The position numbers were made by a program, and so were the translations under genes. Below are positions 5,284 through 6,774 of a stretch of 6,774 nucleotides of DNA, piece after piece. The first letter of the stretch is position 1. Every line of letters starts with the position of its first letter. The notes beneath the pieces are model-generated. The model was not told where the DNA came from. It saw only the letters and a list, made by a program, of their open reading frames with translations, and ran no database searches. The DNA is from Candidatus Saccharimonadota bacterium (GTDB lineage Bacteria > Patescibacteriota > Saccharimonadia > Saccharimonadales > Saccharimonadaceae), in NCBI GenBank assembly GCA_020428185.1, contig JAGQNH010000067.1:1-6774 (forward strand), written 5' to 3'.

Positions 5284-5427
5284 TTATAGATCTATATCAA
5301 CTGTCTCAAGCACCGCTTCACGCCTATCGAGAAACGATCGTAATTCATTTGTTGATCGTGCTCGATTCCATGAAGCCATAGAGAGGGCATCGAGTGCTTG
5401 TTCGAATTTGCTAACTTTTTGTGCCAT
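5284..5427 (-). CDS. Small hypothetical protein, 47 aa
   Basis: I do not recognise this protein. The frame begins MAQKVSKFEQALDALSMASW and ends in VDIDL before TAA. It is highly charged and probably all-helical: heptad-like hydrophobic spacing (V5, F8, A11, L12, L15) is followed by a basic segment with R22, R24, R30, R35 and R36, and an acidic C-terminus. There is no signal peptide, membrane segment or cysteine. Support for a real gene: AAAAAGGAAA (5435-5444) with its AGGA nine bases before the ATG, a perfect TATAAT at 5463-5468, and a terminator at 5232-5255, giving a complete small transcription unit. It lies between the mannosidase and the membrane protein gene, both on the same strand. 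A small regulatory or antitoxin-like protein is possible by size and charge, but no partner gene is adjacent. Confidence 0.75.
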   Translation of the reverse strand: MAQKVSKFEQALDALSMASWNRARSTNELRSFLDRREAVLETVDIDL

Positions 5428-5462
5428 TTTTTGATTTCCTTTTTGTGTTTTGTAAACCTAAA

Positions 5463-5468
5463 ATTATA
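5463..5468 (-). promoter_or_regulatory. Consensus -10 box of the 47-aa gene
   Basis: A perfect TATAAT on the - strand predicts a start near 5456 and a leader of about 29 bases. No convincing -35 lies at 16-18 bases. TTGCTT (5489-5494) is 20 bases away, which is too far. The palindrome at 5493-5520 lies immediately upstream and could act as an operator instead of, or as well as, a terminator. Confidence 0.55.
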
Positions 5469-5484
5469 TTAGCATAAGTTTTAC

Positions 5485-5520
5485 AAAAAAGCAATAGTAT
5501 TTTGAATACAAAATACTATT
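5485..5520 (-). terminator. Palindromic terminator after the five-helix membrane protein gene
   Basis: A perfect 12-bp stem (5493-5504 with 5509-5520) has a four-base AATA loop. On the - strand it is followed, after GC, by six T (5490-5485). It begins 20 bases after the stop at 5540. The stem is A/T-rich and therefore weak for a terminator, which leaves an operator role as an alternative. Confidence 0.6.
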
Positions 5521-5539
5521 TTCTTCTCTACGGATATTT

Positions 5540-6499
5540 CTATCTAACAAGCTTCAATTCGGATGAGTCTATAGCTAGCTTGTAGCACACCTGACCTTTA
5601 GGATGATTCCCCGTGTCGATATACATCGCATACTCATCTGTTGCCATTGGGCGCGAAACAAATCCTGTCGTATCACTCTCCTTGTACGTCACACACAGCT
5701 GATAGTGGAACAGCGTCGTCTTGCCACCCTCTTCACTTACACTGTCGCTAATTACCGATTTTTTTTTTTTTTTCTCCACAAGCCCACGATCAACGATATC
5801 TGCCGCAGAATCGGTTACCACCACGTCGTTCAAACTATTCGGTAGTTTTTCGTAGTTCATAGCATACATCTGAATTGCATCGACAACCATATATAAGTTA
5901 TTGCTGATTAGCCTGTCATCTCGCGTATACAGAGACTTCGACACGGGTCCGACAAACGCTGCAATCAAAAACCCTGTCAATATAACTATCATTGACAAAG
6001 GGTATAGTTTTTTCATGGAAACTTTCATAGGCGGATTGATCGTGCGAAGTAGTGTAAGTCCATACAGTACGGCACTAATAAGCAACGTGACCGCCCACGA
6101 CACAGATGTCTCTGGCAACGCCGACGCCGAAACCAACAATTGCAATAGATTAAACACTGCAAATATCAACGAGCCGATTGCAAACAGGGCAAAAATAACT
6201 GCATGCACAATCATAACAGCCATTGTTATACCCGACTTCTTGGCAGGCTCCTGCTTACCATAAAAGTAGTCACACACAACCGAAATTGGAAGGAGCACCA
6301 GAACCGCTGCTATCGCATATGGAATAACCTCTGTCTGATCTTGATGAGCGAGTGACGAAAAGACAACGATAAATATAAGCCAATTAATACCAAGAAGCGC
6401 CCAACCCCAAAAAGCATACGTCAGCCATTGAAGAATGATATTCCCCGCCGTAGGCTTTGGTTGCTCATGCTTAGGGACTTTGTTTTTCGCTATAGTCAT
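5540..6499 (-). CDS. Five-helix membrane protein with pseudopilin-like C-terminal domain
   Basis: The 319-aa protein has five predicted transmembrane helices at about 22-49, 58-80, 91-123, 133-152 and 166-187. The positively charged loops (KQEPAKK at 82-88, MKVSMKK at 158-164) place the N-terminus inside and the C-terminus outside. The four-helix part resembles the DUF5671-type membrane domain. Residues about 192-225 (TRDDRLISNNLYMVVDAIQM...YEKLPNSLNDV) resemble the region that follows the helix in type II secretion pseudopilins. The pattern is known to me from Saccharibacteria hypothetical proteins. C269 and C305 could form an external disulfide. Function is unknown. A 15-base A tract encodes K243-K247. 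ATG 6499 is chosen over TTG 6538 because the -35 and -10 boxes lie between them. No ribosome binding site is present, which suggests a nearly leaderless mRNA. Confidence 0.85.
   Translation of the reverse strand: MTIAKNKVPKHEQPKPTAGNIILQWLTYAFWGWALLGINWLIFIVVFSSLAHQDQTEVIPYAIAAVLVLLPISVVCDYFYGKQEPAKKSGITMAVMIVHAVIFALFAIGSLIFAVFNLLQLLVSASALPETSVSWAVTLLISAVLYGLTLLRTINPPMKVSMKKLYPLSMIVILTGFLIAAFVGPVSKSLYTRDDRLISNNLYMVVDAIQMYAMNYEKLPNSLNDVVVTDSAADIVDRGLVEKKKKKSVISDSVSEEGGKTTLFHYQLCVTYKESDTTGFVSRPMATDEYAMYIDTGNHPKGQVCYKLAIDSSELKLVR
5759..5773 (-). repeat. 15-base A homopolymer inside the coding sequence
   Basis: On the coding strand GAG is followed by 15 A and then TCG, giving five in-frame lysines (residues 243-247). 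A gain or loss of one A would shift the frame and remove the last 70 or so residues, including both external cysteines. Homopolymers of this length are prone to slippage in replication and transcription, and also to sequencing error. Confidence 0.9.
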
Positions 6500-6509
6500 A
6501 ATGCTTATG

Positions 6510-6538
6510 ATACTAACAGCTTTAGGGTGCGCCGACAA
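6510..6538 (-). promoter_or_regulatory. Promoter of the five-helix membrane protein gene
   Basis: On the - strand TTGTCG (6533-6538), a 17-base spacer and TAGTAT (6510-6515) with upstream TGT form a good extended -10 promoter. The predicted start is near 6503, about four bases before ATG 6499. It is back to back with the + promoter at 6547-6575, with only eight bases between the two -35 boxes. Confidence 0.65.
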
Positions 6539-6546
6539 TGTATACT

Positions 6547-6575
6547 TTGAACCTCAATAACACTTGTGGTAATAT
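6547..6575 (+). promoter_or_regulatory. Promoter of the right-edge membrane protein gene
   Basis: TTGAAC (6547-6552), a 17-base spacer and TAATAT (6570-6575) with preceding TGG give one of the best promoter matches in the window. The predicted start is near 6582, giving a leader of about 17 bases. Confidence 0.75.
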
Positions 6576-6598
6576 GAAGCAAAAGGATTAACACAAAA

Positions 6599-6774
6599 AT
6601 GCACGGTTTCGACTTACTCACCTCGTTCTCAATCGTCCTTTTGGCAGCTGCTTGTCATGCAAGTTTTCAGCTAAGTATCAGTATACTCACACTTCTAAGT
6701 GGTCACGCTCTTGGTCGCAAAACTGCACACACACGGCTCATGCACTTGGTTGGAGGCTTCATATTCGGTGCAGC
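6599..6774 (+). CDS. Membrane protein, N-terminal part (runs off the window)
   Basis: The open frame starts at ATG 6599 and continues to the last base, giving 58 codons with no stop. AAAAGGA (6581-6587) lies 11 bases before the ATG, and a good promoter lies at 6547-6575. The N-terminus is hydrophobic: a helix at about residues 5-32 (LLTSFSIVLLAAACHASFQL), then LSGHALGRKTAHTRLMH, a basic loop, then the start of a second helix (LVGGFIFGA). There is no signal-peptidase-like site, so it looks like a polytopic inner-membrane protein with a conserved-looking short basic turn between helices. I cannot name the family from this part. It is transcribed divergently from the five-helix membrane protein gene. 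Confidence 0.8.
   Translation, partial: MHGFDLLTSFSIVLLAAACHASFQLSISILTLLSGHALGRKTAHTRLMHLVGGFIFGA

Noticed and set aside
5084..5434. A 116-codon + strand frame over the mannosidase start and the 47-aa gene
   Set aside because: It crosses promoter, terminator and coding signals that all belong to the - strand and has no credible start signals.

Overview
The window looks like chromosomal DNA from a host-associated member of Candidatus Saccharibacteria (TM7; Patescibacteria/CPR). This is inference. It rests on resemblance of the membrane protein at 5540-6499 and the LysM-like protein at 116-622 to families I associate with that phylum, on short genes each with its own promoter and terminator, and on TGA serving as the stop of a real gene, which fits code 11 rather than the recoded Gracilibacteria. 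No marker gene is present to prove it.

Layout. The left part (1-2480, + strand) carries a membrane-anchored LysM-like protein, a 72-aa hypothetical gene, a roughly 560-base RNA-rich intergenic region with tRNA-Met(CAU), and two hypothetical genes of 85 and about 192 aa. Four intrinsic terminators split this stretch. The centre (2489-5173, - strand) is one large gene for a cytoplasmic glycoside hydrolase family 38 alpha-mannosidase. The right part has a 47-aa small gene (5284-5427, -), a five-helix membrane protein with a pseudopilin-like C-terminal domain (5540-6499, -), and, divergent from it, the start of another membrane protein that runs off the window (6599 onward, +). Nearly every gene is its own transcription unit. 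Several promoters are extended -10 boxes of the TGn-TAnnnT type.

The least ordinary part is 1030-1480. A good -10 box is followed by three consecutive long hairpins, two of which share the same 12-base dyad, with a perfect AGGAGG between the second and third. Next comes a tRNA fragment identical to the first 19 bases of tRNA-Met with an intact D-arm, then a 16-base inverted copy of the tRNA D-arm, then the real tRNA-Met. The tRNA is followed by a 19-bp terminator hairpin that starts at its discriminator base, and then by another long hairpin whose two arms are forward and inverted copies of the tRNA T-arm. This is either a mosaic of tRNA-derived sequence or an unrecognised structured RNA. I could not assign it to any known RNA family.

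Other points worth attention are a 15-base A tract inside the 5540-6499 coding sequence, promoters placed so close to start codons that leaderless mRNAs are likely (6499, possibly 1852), and the small 47-aa gene. No CRISPR array, insertion sequence or defence system is visible. Apart from the mannosidase, the gene functions are only partly known.
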